From the NCBI GenBank assembly GCA_958009085.1, contig OY253673.1, positions 992,001-1,056,000 on the forward strand: 64,000 nt of DNA, in the 5' to 3' direction. This document shows positions 1-11,736 of the stretch, in pieces. This stretch comes from Protoeuglena noctilucae. Lineage: Eukaryota > Chlorophyta > Pedinophyceae > Marsupiomonadales > Marsupiomonadaceae. The position numbers and the translations under genes were made by a program. The notes under the pieces were generated by a model. That model searched no databases. It saw only the letters and a list, made by a program, of their open reading frames with translations, and was not told where the DNA came from. Every line of letters starts with the position of its first letter. Position 1 is the first letter of the stretch.

Positions 1-148
1 GCAACTCGCAGGTGCGCTGCGCTCGCAATCGCCCAGGTGCAGCAAATCGCGACTCTGCGAGCGAAAAGACCAGCGGATCGTCGCCGGTGTGCAACCCAAT
101 TCACGTCATATACATGTCCTTGGATACGTAGCCGTGAACGGGCCCTCC

Positions 149-1624
149 ATGCGCTCCATCGCGCGGGCTAAGCTGGGTCGCCCCAGCGGACGTACGTCCC
201 TGAGGGTGAAGGCGTTCTTCAACACGGGCCCCAAGAAATCGGCCAGTTCGCAGGCCCCTGCTGATACGAAGAAGGTGAGGGGCGTGAATGGTGGCGGTGA
301 GCGCCGCGAAGGGCGCCCACGACCCTGGATGGCACCCGCATCCTGGGACTCCCGCAGGCTGCGCCGCTGTTCGGCGGCCTTCTCAAGTCGCCGAAGGGCG
401 CTGCTACCATTGCAGAGGAACGCGTGAAAGCAGCGGAGAAGGTGACGGGCGGCGGGGGAAGTCGTTCTCTTGCCGTTCTCTCTGCCCAACTTTCCCGGCG
501 ACGCACATGCGATCTTGGCTTTCTTTGCAGACCCGCAAGAGCATCTTCGGCACGTCCGGCACGAAGCAAAGCTCGGGTCAGCCCGGCCGCCAGTCGCCAG
601 CGCAAGACCAGCGCGCTCGGGCGCAGGCTGCAGCTGAGGAGCGCAAGCGCCAGGCGGAGGAGCAGCGCGCTCGGGCGCAGGCCGCGGCCAAAGAGCGCAA
701 GCGCCAGGCAGAGGAGCAGAGGGCTAGGGCGCAGGCTGCGGCGGAGGAGCGCAAGCGCCAGGCGGAGGAGCAGCGGGCTCGGGCGCAGGCTGCTGCTGAG
801 GAGCGCAAGCGCCAAGCGGAGGAGCAGCGCCGTAAGCAGCAGGAGGCGATGTTGGCTGCGCAAAAGGCGGCGGCGGAGCGCAAGGCGGCACTGGCCCGGG
901 CGAGCGGGAGTGCCAAGGTGGCTACTGGGAGTGCCAAGGTGCCCGCTGGAAGCGCCAAGATGCAGACCTTTGCTGGGTCGGCCAAGGTTGCTGCTCGCCC
1001 TGGCACCGCCCGCGGCACCGCCCGTGGGGAGGCCAAGAGTGCGTCAGGCACCGCGACGCGAGCGGCCTTTGGCCTCTTTGGGCAGCCCAAGGCAGTGTCT
1101 ACGGCATCCCAGTCGCCCGTGGACGACAAGAAGAGGCAGATGGAAGAGGTGGGGATGCTCCGCGGTAACGGTGGTAGGCTGGCCCCAGCGCGCTGTCGCT
1201 CTGACCCCCCTACTGGTGGCCCACGACGCCGCAGGAGCTCGCTAACACGCGCAGCGCGGCATCAGAGCAGGCAGAAGAGCTGAGGGAGGCACGGAAGCTT
1301 CTGCAGGAGGCGCAGCGGGAGGTGCAGCAGGCCGCTCGCAGCGTCCAGGGGCCCCAGGCGGCCGTGGACAAGGCTGGGCGCCGCCGGTCCCTTCTGGAGG
1401 AGGAGTCCCAGAAACTGATGGGCGCGCTCGAGGAGGCAACGCAGGTGAGCCGCTCGCTTCTGGCAGTCCCACTGGGGGCCTCCGTGCTCTGGCCGGATCG
1501 AGACGGCCGGGAGCGCCGCAAACAGAACGGGCCCGTGTTCCTGCCGCAGAGGCTGGCGCAGCTGAAGAGGGACCGCCAGGCGCTGCAGCAGGAGCTGAGC
1601 AAGCCCGTCGTGCCGCTGAACTGA
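149..1624 (+). CDS. Putative plastid-targeted coiled-coil protein with tandem repeats
   Basis: I do not recognise this family. Five exons fit: 149-273, about 361-441, 530-1148, about 1231-1444 and about 1551-1624, all with GTGAG/GTGGG-type donors and CAG acceptors. The N-terminus is basic and rich in Ser, Arg and Ala, with a VKAFF stretch that resembles a plastid presequence and cleavage site. The central exon encodes four 18-residue Gln/Arg/Ala/Glu units predicted to form a continuous charged helix. A run of GSAK repeats follows, then a second Glu/Gln/Arg-rich helix, ending KPVVPLN. An upstream in-frame ATG at 89 would lengthen the leader; 149 was chosen because the presequence-like composition begins there. 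A structural or membrane-associated plastid role is only a guess. Confidence 0.6.
609..824 (+). repeat. Four tandem 54-bp coding repeats
   Basis: Four head-to-tail 54-base units each encode an 18-residue helix block that begins QRARAQAAA and ends RQAEE. The units differ at only a few bases, so the array is recent or kept homogeneous. It sits inside the third exon of the coiled-coil gene and preserves the reading frame. Confidence 0.85.
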
Positions 1625-1672
1625 CTTCGTCACTGCGCGCTCAAGCGTTGAAAGGATCCCTAGGCCGTGCAT

Positions 1673-1981
1673 CTACCACTGGTCCCCGTACTTTTCCTTC
1701 GCGAGGCGGTTGTACTCGGCGTACCACTCCTGCTCGTTCGACATCCGGTTCCACTCGCCGACCTGCAGGTGTCGATGCGACGAATGCTCTGCCTCTGCGC
1801 GACGCAGCTGCCCCGCCGTGCCAGCGCCGGTCGCCGCATACCTTCCATGGAATGACGAAGGCGACGCCCATCGCGCAGCCCATCAAAATCTCGCGCACGA
1901 CGTTGCCCGCCTTGTGGAACTCGTTGTGGTCGCGAACCAGGCTCGGCACGGGCACCTGCTTGGCCACGCGCACGGCCGAGC
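1673..1981 (-). CDS. Cytochrome c oxidase subunit 5C-like (COX5C), 5' end unresolved
   Basis: A small inner-membrane subunit of mitochondrial complex IV of the plant COX5C type. Two exons are clear: 1842-1981 and 1673-1762, joined by a GT-AG intron in phase 0. The translated order is a short basic segment (RVAKQVPVPSL), a region ending in NVVREILMG, one hydrophobic transmembrane helix ending IPWK, then a charged tail with EWNRMSNEQEWYAEYNRL and a final YGDQW. This matches the family layout of one helix followed by a W-N-E-Q motif. The exon at 1842-1981 starts at a good CTGCAG acceptor and has an in-frame stop just upstream with no ATG, so a very short first coding exon must lie further out (between about 1990 and 2800). 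I could not place it. Confidence 0.7.
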
Positions 1982-2793
1982 CTGCAGTCGGGTCAGAGGC
2001 GAATGATGCGTCAGTTCACGAAGCCCCAGGGGGCCAGCGACAACGACGGGCGTGCGTCCTCCGTTCGCCTCCCATAACGAGGGCTGGATCGTCCCTCGCA
2101 GCATGCTCATGCCGGCCTCCGCATCAGATGCTTGTAATGCGCGTCGCGCCGTCCGGTCTTGACCAGCAGCGAGCCGGGCGAGCCAGGGAGCGGCCTCCCG
2201 CTACCCCCTCGTCCAGCCACCGCGGAACCGTGCGCTCGTGGCCGTCATGCTCCTAACGCACCTGCGGCCTTCGCGAGTCCTGCCGACATGGCCCCGCTAG
2301 CCCTCAAGGACCTGACACGTCGCGGAGCTGATGCCAACGGCCGCTCTCCCAGCCACGGCAACTAGCAAAGACGGGACACAGCGATTTGACGAGGGCGCGC
2401 GCGTCGCCGTTGGGCAAGACGGGTGATCCTGACATCTCACTGGCGTTTTGACGCGGGAGCGCGGCAAGACAGGGGCTTCTGGGTGAGTCGCTTGCATTTT
2501 GTCGGGGACGCCTGCCAGCGGCGCTTGTCCATCCTGCGGGACTGGCGCTGCGCAGGTCCCGTGCGCCGCGCTGCAGCCTACCGTGCCCAGAGACGCGGGC
2601 TTGGCGGGCTATTGCACCACGCCGTCGATGCGTGCCATCCCTGCGTCTCTGCAAGAGCGGACGGTCCTGCTGACGCATTCGCTGGCGGGTTTGCAAACTT
2701 GCGTCCCGCCCCAACTCTTTATGAGCTCCGTGCGAGCTGTAGGCCGTCCCGACCTGCGCCGCCGGTGCCTGCAAAATCCTTGGTTGCTGGAAC
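1982..2793. other. Divergent intergenic stretch between COX5C and a kinase gene
   Basis: No coding region is supported here. It should hold the missing first exon of COX5C and the promoters of both flanking genes. A weak, diverged direct duplication of about 40 bases lies near 2400-2510, with related segments containing CAAAA and GTCTTGCC when read on the minus strand. No TATA-like element is obvious. Confidence 0.4.
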
Positions 2794-5455
2794 ATGTCGA
2801 GGAACGGGGATGAGTTGCTCCCGACGACGAGGTTTACGCGGGTAGGTTGGCGGGTGCGCGTGGCGAAAGTCGGGGCGACAGGACCCCTGCCTGGCCAATC
2901 TACCCATCGCCTGCGCTTTTGTGCTCACAGGAGAAGCTTCTGGGACAGGGGCAGTTTGCGGAGGTCTTCTCTGCCAGTGACAAGTGAGAGGGAGGGGGCT
3001 GCACGCTTGCTGCGTGCCTAACGCGCCGCGCTTTCCGGCTCACACGGCCACCATGCCCCCACGATATCCCTGCATCGCAGGGAAGCGGAGACGAGTGGGT
3101 CGACCCGCGTGGCCGTCAAGCTGGCGCGACGGCCAAGCTGCCAGAGCCTGCTGATCGAGAAGCGTGCCCTGCAGGCCCTGTCGTCCACGTGCACGCGCAT
3201 TCCCAAGCTAATTGGGGTCGGAAAGCACGAGTGAGTATACCAGCGCGCACGCTGCGGGGTCGATTATCGGCCTGCAGAGACGCGCCAAGGCTGTACCTTT
3301 TCCCGCCTCTGCAGCGATCGGACCTTTCTCGTGCTGACCCTCCTGGGGGAGAACCTGGCTGACATACGTCGCCAGAACACATGGGGACGCTCTCCCAACG
3401 GCCGCTTCTCCACGCAAGACGCGCTCAAGGTGCACCCACTGCCCCCCGTGCGTGCCACAGGCACTGCCCGGCGTGGAATTTACCCTCAGACCTGGCCTAA
3501 GCCCCTGCTTCGCTCCGCAGCTGGGTCTCAAGATCCTCGATGCGGTGGAGGAGGTGCACGAGGCCGGCTGGATCCACCGAGACGTCAAGCCGGCCAACTT
3601 GGTGGTGCAGGCCGGGTGCCGCGGCCTGGACGACGCCGTCATCCACCTGTGTGACTTCGGCCTGGCGCGCAAGTTCCGGGGCGATGACGGCTCCCACGTG
3701 GGCGAGAGGGAGCGCGCACAGTTCCGAGGCTCCACAGGTGTGGGGCCGAGCGGCCGAGCAAAGCCCCTTGCAGAGCCTGTCCCCCGGAGGGGTTTGCGCG
3801 CCGCTGCAGGCCCGTGACGCTATGTGTCATCTGCAGCACTCCGTCGACATCGCGAGCGCGGCGCCTGCCCCCAGTGTACGCCTCGCATGGCGCGATGAGC
3901 TGCCGCGACCAGGGCCGCCGCGATGACCTCTGGAGCCTGCTCTACATCGTGGTCGAGCTCTTCAACGGGAACCTCCCCTGGCGGCGGCTCACGCGCCCGG
4001 ACGCGTCCCCGGGCCACGACAACTACGATTGGGACCGCATGCGGGACTTGAAGCTGGCCTGCCAGCGGGAGCCCCAGCAGATGTCGCCCGAGCGGCCCCT
4101 CCCACGGGTCCTGGAGTCCCTCACGGAGAAGCTGAGGAGCACCGAGTACGACCAGCGCCCGGCGTACGACGCCATCCGCAGGCTCTTGCAGCAGGGCGTG
4201 GAGGAGTGTGCCGACGCGGGGCAGCAGGTGAGGGGGGGACGCATGCACTCTCCGCCTCAGAGAGGCTTCGTCTCGACGCCACGGGCACCGTCACCTGCCT
4301 GCTCTCCTCCTCTTGCAGGACCTCCTTGGGCCCCCGCCCCCATTCCTGCAGCCACCCGCCCCAGCTGTGCGAGACTCGGTGTCCCGGAAACGCTCGCGCT
4401 TCCAAGATTTGGACCATGCGCGCGAGGGGGACGCCGGTGACGACTCCAGCAGGGGATTCGATGCCATACCGCCCCCCGTGGTTCGCGCGAACAGCTCCCC
4501 CCACGGCCTGGCGACGCCGTCAGGCCTGCCGACCCCCCGCTCCGTGGGTCCCGCGTCCGGCCGGGCGGCGCGCGTCCCCTCGACTTCCCGTCTGGAAGAT
4601 GACATTGCTGAGCGGGTCCTGGACCTGCCCCCGGAGGCTGGCGTCCAGCTGATCGTGGCGATGGTGGAGCGCGCCGTGCGCCGCGCAAGAGGGAACGACG
4701 CGGCGAGTCAGGCCGTGGCGGTGCTGCTGCGGGAGCTGGCGACCCTGGCCAGCGACGGAGCGGACCAGCTCGACGCCTCGCTGCGGGGAGGGGCGGGCGT
4801 GGGCCCCGCGGGGGTCCGGACGCCCCAGGTGCAGGTGGGGGTGGGGCCCGACAGCAGCGTGGGGCAAGGGGCGTGGGGCCGGTCGCAGGGGGGGTTCCAG
4901 GGGCCGCCTTCGTGGGGCCCGCACGGTGGTTGGGCGGGGGACGAGCGTGGCAGAGGGCTGGAGCAGGGGTACGCGGTGCAGGGCGTGATGGGGCAGGGGG
5001 TGATGGTTGGGAATGGCGGGATGGACTATTCCATGGGGAATGGCGGCCAAGGCATGCTGGGGGTGGACCAGGGCGTGGGGATGAGCCAAGGGATGGGGGG
5101 CATGGGTCACGGCCCGGGGCCCATGCCGGGCATGGGGGGGCAGATGCCAACCGGGGGTCCCGTGGTGCAGGGCGGCGCTCACCATGGGGGTCACCGTGGG
5201 GGTCATCACGGGGGTGGCATGGGGAACATGGAGGGCCAGCTGCGGCATGGGCATGCCCAGCACATGATGATGGGCCATGTCGGGATGCAGGGCGGCGGGG
5301 CCATGGGGCGCCCGGTGCGGCCGCCCGTGCCGCCCCCTCCAAAGCACTCACGTCCCATCCAGGGGGGATATGGTGGTGGTGGTGGTGGGCGGTATGGAGG
5401 GTGGGACGCCCAGGGGCAGATGCGGGCGGACTACGGGGGCTACGGAAACGTTTGA
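2794..5455 (+). CDS. Casein kinase 1/TTBK-like Ser/Thr protein kinase with Met/Gly/His-rich tail
   Basis: A cytosolic or nuclear Ser/Thr kinase of the CK1 superfamily. The first exons are 2794-2841 and 2931-2983; further exons start near 3080, 3313 and 3522, then after 3880 and at 4319. Spliced together they give the glycine loop LGQGQFAEVF, the ATP lysine in RVAVKLA, the catalytic loop WIHRDVKPANL, the metal-binding CDFGLARKF, and a CK1-type substrate segment FRGSTVYAS followed by QGRRDDLWSLLY. This looks fully active. After the kinase domain come a Ser/Pro-rich linker, a short helical block around LPPEAGVQLIVAMVERAV, and from about 4780 to the stop a low-complexity tail rich in Gly, Met, Gln and His. 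The ATG at 2794 lies directly before the kinase core, so little N-terminal extension exists. Substrates cannot be read from the sequence. Confidence 0.85.
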
Positions 5456-5791
5456 ACAGAGCGCATGACAGGCGCAATTACATGATTCATATTCACGCTG
5501 CTGTGGCTTGCACGGCTCGCTAGTACACACATTGACTCTCCGGGGCTCTCCGTATGTTTCTCAGGCAGCAAAACGTGCTGTCTGATTCGTTTGGGTTGCC
5601 TCTTCCTATGCCCGTGACATCACATGCCCGCGCGTGTTCGGTGTGGCTTGTCCTCGGCTTCCATCCCAGCTGAGAGTGCATGAGGGGTTGTGGCAAGGCT
5701 TGAATGGCATTCACATGGTGAAGGGATCAGAAGCTCCGTCCATTTAGCTGAGAGGCGGACTCGGGCGCCGGCGCGGGTGCGCCGCGACGGC
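5456..5791. other. Intergenic stretch upstream of bS6m
   Basis: No coding region is supported. It contains the 3' end of the kinase transcript and the start region of the bS6m gene. It has a lower GC content than the flanking genes and no repeat that I can see. Confidence 0.5.
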
Positions 5792-6570
5792 ATGCCCGTG
5801 TACAACCTCTTCTGTATGCTCCGGCCGACCGTGGGCCAGGGGCAGCTGGCCGGTTTCATGAAGAAGCTGGGGACGGCGGTGTTTCGGAACGGTGGCGTGC
5901 TGATGGATATCCGACATCACGGTCTCGCAAAGGTGCGCGCGGGGCGGCCTGGCGCGGAGTCGGCGTCTGCGCGACCCGTCGGCAGTGCCCGACTCGCTCC
6001 GCGCTTTTGCCGCCCCGGACGCAGACTGCGTACATGATCAAACGTCCAGGACTTCGCATGACGCAAGGGCAGATGTTTCAGATGTCGTTCAACGTCCCAT
6101 CGGAGGCTTTGGCAGACGTCAAGGTGGGGCCCCCGCAAGCGCTGCGCTCCCGGCAGGGCCCGTGGCTCTATGTGTTTCGAATGCAAACAGGGGGCTTAAA
6201 CGTCGTGCTGGCATCTGTGTCTGCGCTTGCCGGGGATTCCGCACCTCAAATGGAGGCCCTGCTCTGCCCGCAGTACGAACTCCGGGTCGAGCAGGACCTC
6301 GTGCGCTGGATGGTGACAAAGCACGATACGGTCGCATTCCCTATCCCCGGAAGGATCCAGGTGGGACGCTAGCGCCCCCGCCGCTGCGCCTGCTTCAGTG
6401 CGGCGTGATCCGCCCTTTGGGATCGACAGCGCTGCTGCCTGCTTGGTGCGCAGATGGGCGACATCCTGCGGATGATGAAGGAGGAGGTCGGCACAAGCGA
6501 TGCAGTGGCGGGGGCGACCGATCCGTCGGAGGCCGCGCTGGCGGGGGCGAGGGCCGAGCGGGGCGCATGA
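5792..6570 (+). CDS. Mitochondrial ribosomal protein bS6m
   Basis: A component of the small subunit of the mitochondrial ribosome, homologous to bacterial S6, which binds 16S-type rRNA with bS18. Four exons (5792-5932, 6025-6123, 6274-6360, 6454-6570) splice in frame into about 147 residues. The start MPVYNLFCMLRP matches the S6 first strand, DIRHHG and TAYMIKRPG match the centre (the bacterial counterpart reads R-Q-L-A-Y), and VRWMVTKHD matches the conserved V-x-R-x-M strand. The last exon adds an Ala/Glu-rich tail ending in RAERGA. No strong presequence is visible, as is common for S6. A plastid form is possible, but the divergence from cyanobacterial S6 makes mitochondria more likely. Confidence 0.8.
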
Positions 6571-6651
6571 TTGTTGAGGCCGTTCGGGCAGCGCGGTGCG
6601 TGGCATCTCCTCCCGTGTTCAGCTTTCAACACAGCACACCTGACAAAGCCT

Positions 6652-9600
6652 CTACGCCGGGCCCCGCCCTCTGGAACGCATGGACGCGTCCATGGCAGGG
6701 ATCCCATCCTTTCCAATATCCGCTCCCAGCACTTGCGGGGGTCCAGTGCCACGCACGCCCCCCGCCGCGGCAGCCGCGCCTCCAAGTCCCGCAGTGCTTG
6801 GCCGCCGCGCCCCCGACACCGCTGCTTGTGCTGCGGCCGCCCCAGCAGCTGCGCCCCCCTGAGATGCAGGCCGGCCCGCGCCGGGTCCCTCAGCAGCCGC
6901 CCCACCCGCGTCGCCCTGGCCCCGGCTGTGGCCCTCCCGCCCCACGCTGCCGGGGGCCCCAACCCCCCTCCCCGTCGTGCTGGGCTCCCGCACCGCCACG
7001 GACGGCAGCACTTCGTTCGCGATTTCGGGGCTGAACGCCACGAGCGCCCCCGGCCCCTTGATCCGGCTGAGGAGGCGGCCCCCCTTGCGCTCGACCTCAG
7101 ACACCTCGGGGAGGTCGGGGAGCAGCGCGGGGACGTCGCGGCCCGACAGTATGTCCGTCGCAAGGGCCTCCCGCAGGCGCGGGAGGGAGTAGACGAGGAA
7201 GCGGTCGGGGTGCTTGGTGAACTGCAGGCCGCGGTGGGCGTCAAGAAAGGCGGCGTAGGCCGGGACCACCTCCACGGACACGGTCCGCACAAGGTGCGCG
7301 CGGAGGGCGGCGTCTGCCACATCCCACGGGGTCTGCCGGCGGTGCAGCGCGTGCATGGCGCGGTTGAAGTCCCGGAAGCGCTGCTTGATTAGGTCCCTGC
7401 ATGACGCGGCAAGGGGAGGGACGTGGGCGGCGGGGAGCCCAGGGCGACGCACGGCGCAGGAGCGCCTGGCCACCCGGCCCTCGCCTTGCGTCGTTGGGGA
7501 GGTGGCCGGCGAAGCTCCGGTACGGCGCCACCTCCCCCGTGCCGTCCTTGAGCACTTGCAGGAGAGGGCCCCAGGCGTTCTCGCGGTAGCGCGCGCACCG
7601 CGCCACCAAGACCTGTCGCATCTTGTCCACCCAGTTGGGCCCTAAGGCGTCCGCTGCCCCGCAGCCCCGCAGGGCCCCAAGCATGAAAGCCTGGTTGGCC
7701 GCCAAGAACAGGTCCCGCGCATCCTCCCCCTCCATCTCCTGCGCCATGCCTTCGAGCTGCTCCGTCACCGAGTTGACCACCTGAGGGGGCGGGCGCGCGA
7801 CCAGGCCGCCAGCTGTCGCGGGGCACTTCGTGGGAGGCGGGCGGTGTGCGCTACAAGCGCATGAGCCGCACCTGCAGCGTCACTGTCGACAACCGCTTCC
7901 TCAGCGCCCCCGCGCCATCGCCGCCCGCCGTGCCCGACGCGCCCTCCGAGCCCGCCTCCGACGCCCGCCCCGAGCGCACGCCCGGCGTCCCCGGCGGCTT
8001 GTCCCCCGCCGCAGCCTTGCCCAGCAGCGACGACAGCGCAAACGCGTGCCCGTGGAGGCGCTTGAGGTACGCCATCGCAGCCGCCGTGAGGGGGTGGACG
8101 GTCGGGTGCGCCACGCGCGCCTCGATGTGCTGCCGCGTGACCATCTCGTCCAGGTCGGCCACCGCGTGCCGGATGGCGTTGACCAGGCGGGGCTGCAAGG
8201 ACTGGAGCTCCCGGAAGGCGGGGAGGTTCTCGGCGGGGACATCGATCGCCAGCACCCCCTGGGCCGCGTCGTTGACGATCTCGGCCATCCGGGACAAAGA
8301 CGCTGCGGGGCACGCACGGGTCTGGGTTGGGCTACGGAGGAAAGCGTTGCGACAAAGCAGGAGCCAGAGGGCCCAGCACTTGCCCGCGAGCCGCGAGTGG
8401 AGGTCGAGGAGCAGGAAGACCTTGTCCGAGCACTTATCCGTGCCGCACACCGCCACGCCCTCCTCGAGCAGCCACTGCCCCGGCCGCTTGAGCAGCATGG
8501 CTGCCACCGCGGGCACCACCGCTGCGTCCAAGACCTGCTCCTCCAGCCCCTCGCACGTGTCGTCCGTGAACACCTGCCCAAGCCCGTCCATCTCCCGTCG
8601 TAGCAACGCCTGGGGAAGGCGGGGCTACGTATGTAGCCCACAGCCACCCACGGTGCACCCGGGGCTCCTCCAGGCCCGCGGCCTCACTACACCCCAATCC
8701 TCACCTCCAGCGCGTGCAGGTACACCAGGAATCCTTGGGCCCGTGCCTGGGCCTCGGCGAACGTCGCCGGCGCTCGCCGCGAGCCGGCCCCCGTCAGCCC
8801 CGCCCCTTCCAACACCGCCGCCAGCGTGGCTGCGACGTCCTTGGCGCGTTCCGACCCTGCGTCGTGACATGCAGGGCCTCTCAAGCGGCGGCAGGTACAC
8901 TCCGCGTGCTCGCAGCAGACACGCCCCTGCACCTCACCGTACGCTTCCACCAGCACCTTCTCGCCGCCAGCGCCCAGCAAGATGCGGACCACGTTCCGCA
9001 AGTCCCCCAGCTCCCCCTCCCTCAAGGGCTTCCCCAGGCGAGACTCGGCCCCCGCCCCTCCCCTGCCGTCCCCAGAACTCCGCGTGGTCGCCGATGCGGA
9101 AGCGCTGCCCTGGCCCCGGGTGGTGCCGCTCGTTGCGGGCCCCCCTCCCGTGGCTGCCCAGCCCGCGAAAGGGGCGAGCTTCGACCGAAGCTCCTCGACC
9201 TCCGGGCACCCCTCCAGCGCCGCCTCGGGCGACGCTGGGATCCCCGCGGCCTGGATCGACGCGTGCAGCCGCGTCAGGCACCCGGCCACCAGCTTGCGGC
9301 GGGCCAGCGCGGCCACCCCCAGCGCCTCGCGCGCGGCGCGGACGCCCCTATGGTCCTCGAGGGACAGCACCCGGTGACGCAGCTCCTCTAACGCGGCCTC
9401 GAGCTCCTTGGGCGGGGCGGACGCCTGAGGACGGGGCAGGGCCCAGCGGTCTCCCGCAGCTTCCTAGCGACAGATATCAGCTTGCGCGCCACCCCGTGCC
9501 GGGACGCGCAGCAGCTCACCCCCATCTCGGCCACGCGCGTCGCCACTGTAGCACAGGCTTTGGCGGACTGCAGGAGGCGCTCCATGCCATCCTTAACGTC

Positions 9601-9871
9601 CCGAATGTTCGCGAACGCGCGGTTCAAGGCCGAGGTCCTCGCCTTGATGGCAAACGTCTCGTTCCCCAGCGTCGTCGCCGAGTCTGCGGCCGTCACGTTG
9701 TGCCAAGGGTTAGCCCTGCAGCGCAGGCGATGGCGGCCCCGGGGATCGCGCGGGGCTGGCCTGGGACATCTCAGGCCCATCTCAATCCGCACCGAACACC
9801 GCCCGAATGTGGGTGTCGAGCTGTTGCGTCCCTCGGCGCAACGAAGACAGCGAGGCGTTGAGCGCGTCCAT
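6652..9871 (-). CDS. EXO70: Exocyst complex subunit Exo70 (EXOC7)
   Basis: A subunit of the octameric exocyst that tethers secretory vesicles to the plasma membrane; Exo70 binds phosphoinositides through its C-terminal half. The first exon starts at 9871 with MDALNASLSSLRRG. Later exons give helical N-terminal segments (GNETFAIKARTSALNRAFAN, then EELRHRVLSLEDHRG), the family hallmark AHPTVHPLTAAAMAYLKRLH (Exo70s carry V-H-P-L-T followed by the Y-L-K helix), VVNSVTEQLEGMAQE, a segment with GPNWVDKMRQVL, and the C-terminal block IKQRFRDFNRAM to FSPEIANEVLPS. After that the reading frame continues for about 110 residues of Gly/Ala/Arg-rich sequence to the stop at 6652. That tail is unusual for the family and could be a wrong final exon. 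The gene ends 81 bases from the convergent bS6m gene. Confidence 0.85.
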
Positions 9872-10279
9872 CGTGCTCCTGTGGGACCCAGCAGTCTCGG
9901 TCATCGTCGGCGCTCACAAACACGACATCCCAAGACACCGCATACGCTGCGGCGGGCCGGGACTGGGCGCCGATTGGCTGCTAAGTGGCGCGCGCTGCTT
10001 CCAAGCACGTGCTTGCGCTTGCTGGGGAGTTCTGCGGCCCAGTAAAGGCGCCGTGCTTTACACATGGGATTTCCCGAGCAGCCGAACGCGCTCACGCCTT
10101 CTCGCGGCCACCTGCGCGTCCCTGTGTCTGACGCCAGAGGGGCGTGCAGCCAGCCTGTCCCCATGCCGCGCGCCTGCCACCTCCCCGCGCCAAACCTGGT
10201 CACTACCGGCATCACTCGCGCCGTCGCTTTCTGCATCCACCGTCGGCTGTCGCCATCGACCGAGTAGGAGCAAGCCAAG
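9872..10279. promoter_or_regulatory. Divergent promoter region between Exo70 and LC8
   Basis: These 408 bases separate the start codons of two genes transcribed away from each other, so they must carry both promoters and both 5' leaders. No open frame, repeat or obvious TATA element stands out. Confidence 0.5.
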
Positions 10280-11514
<1,235 letters not shown>

Positions 11515-11736
11515 TCGCGAGGCCCGGCGTTGGGGATCTGTATAGTCGCCAAGATGTCGTGTGTGCCTTTCGTCCCTGGAGTCCCAGCGGGCGTGCCGTC
11601 GCCGCGGACACGTCGCCCATAGCTACGGCCAACAACAGCTGCCATAGAACCGATGTCCCGCGCACGACATGCACAGTGCCGCCTCGCACGGCCATGGCTT
11701 AAACCGTGGGAAGGGCCTTTCACTGGCAGGGTGCCT

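Noticed and set aside
578-1129. Long minus-strand frame opposite the repeat-rich coiled-coil gene
   Set aside because: It is the mirror of the 54-bp coding repeats and is composed almost only of Ala, Arg, Ser and Leu; GC-rich coding DNA gives such open shadows.
7846-9861. 671-residue plus-strand open frame across the Exo70 gene
   Set aside because: Composition is Pro/Arg/Ser-rich with no family motif, while the opposite strand carries the Exo70 hallmarks in matching exons.
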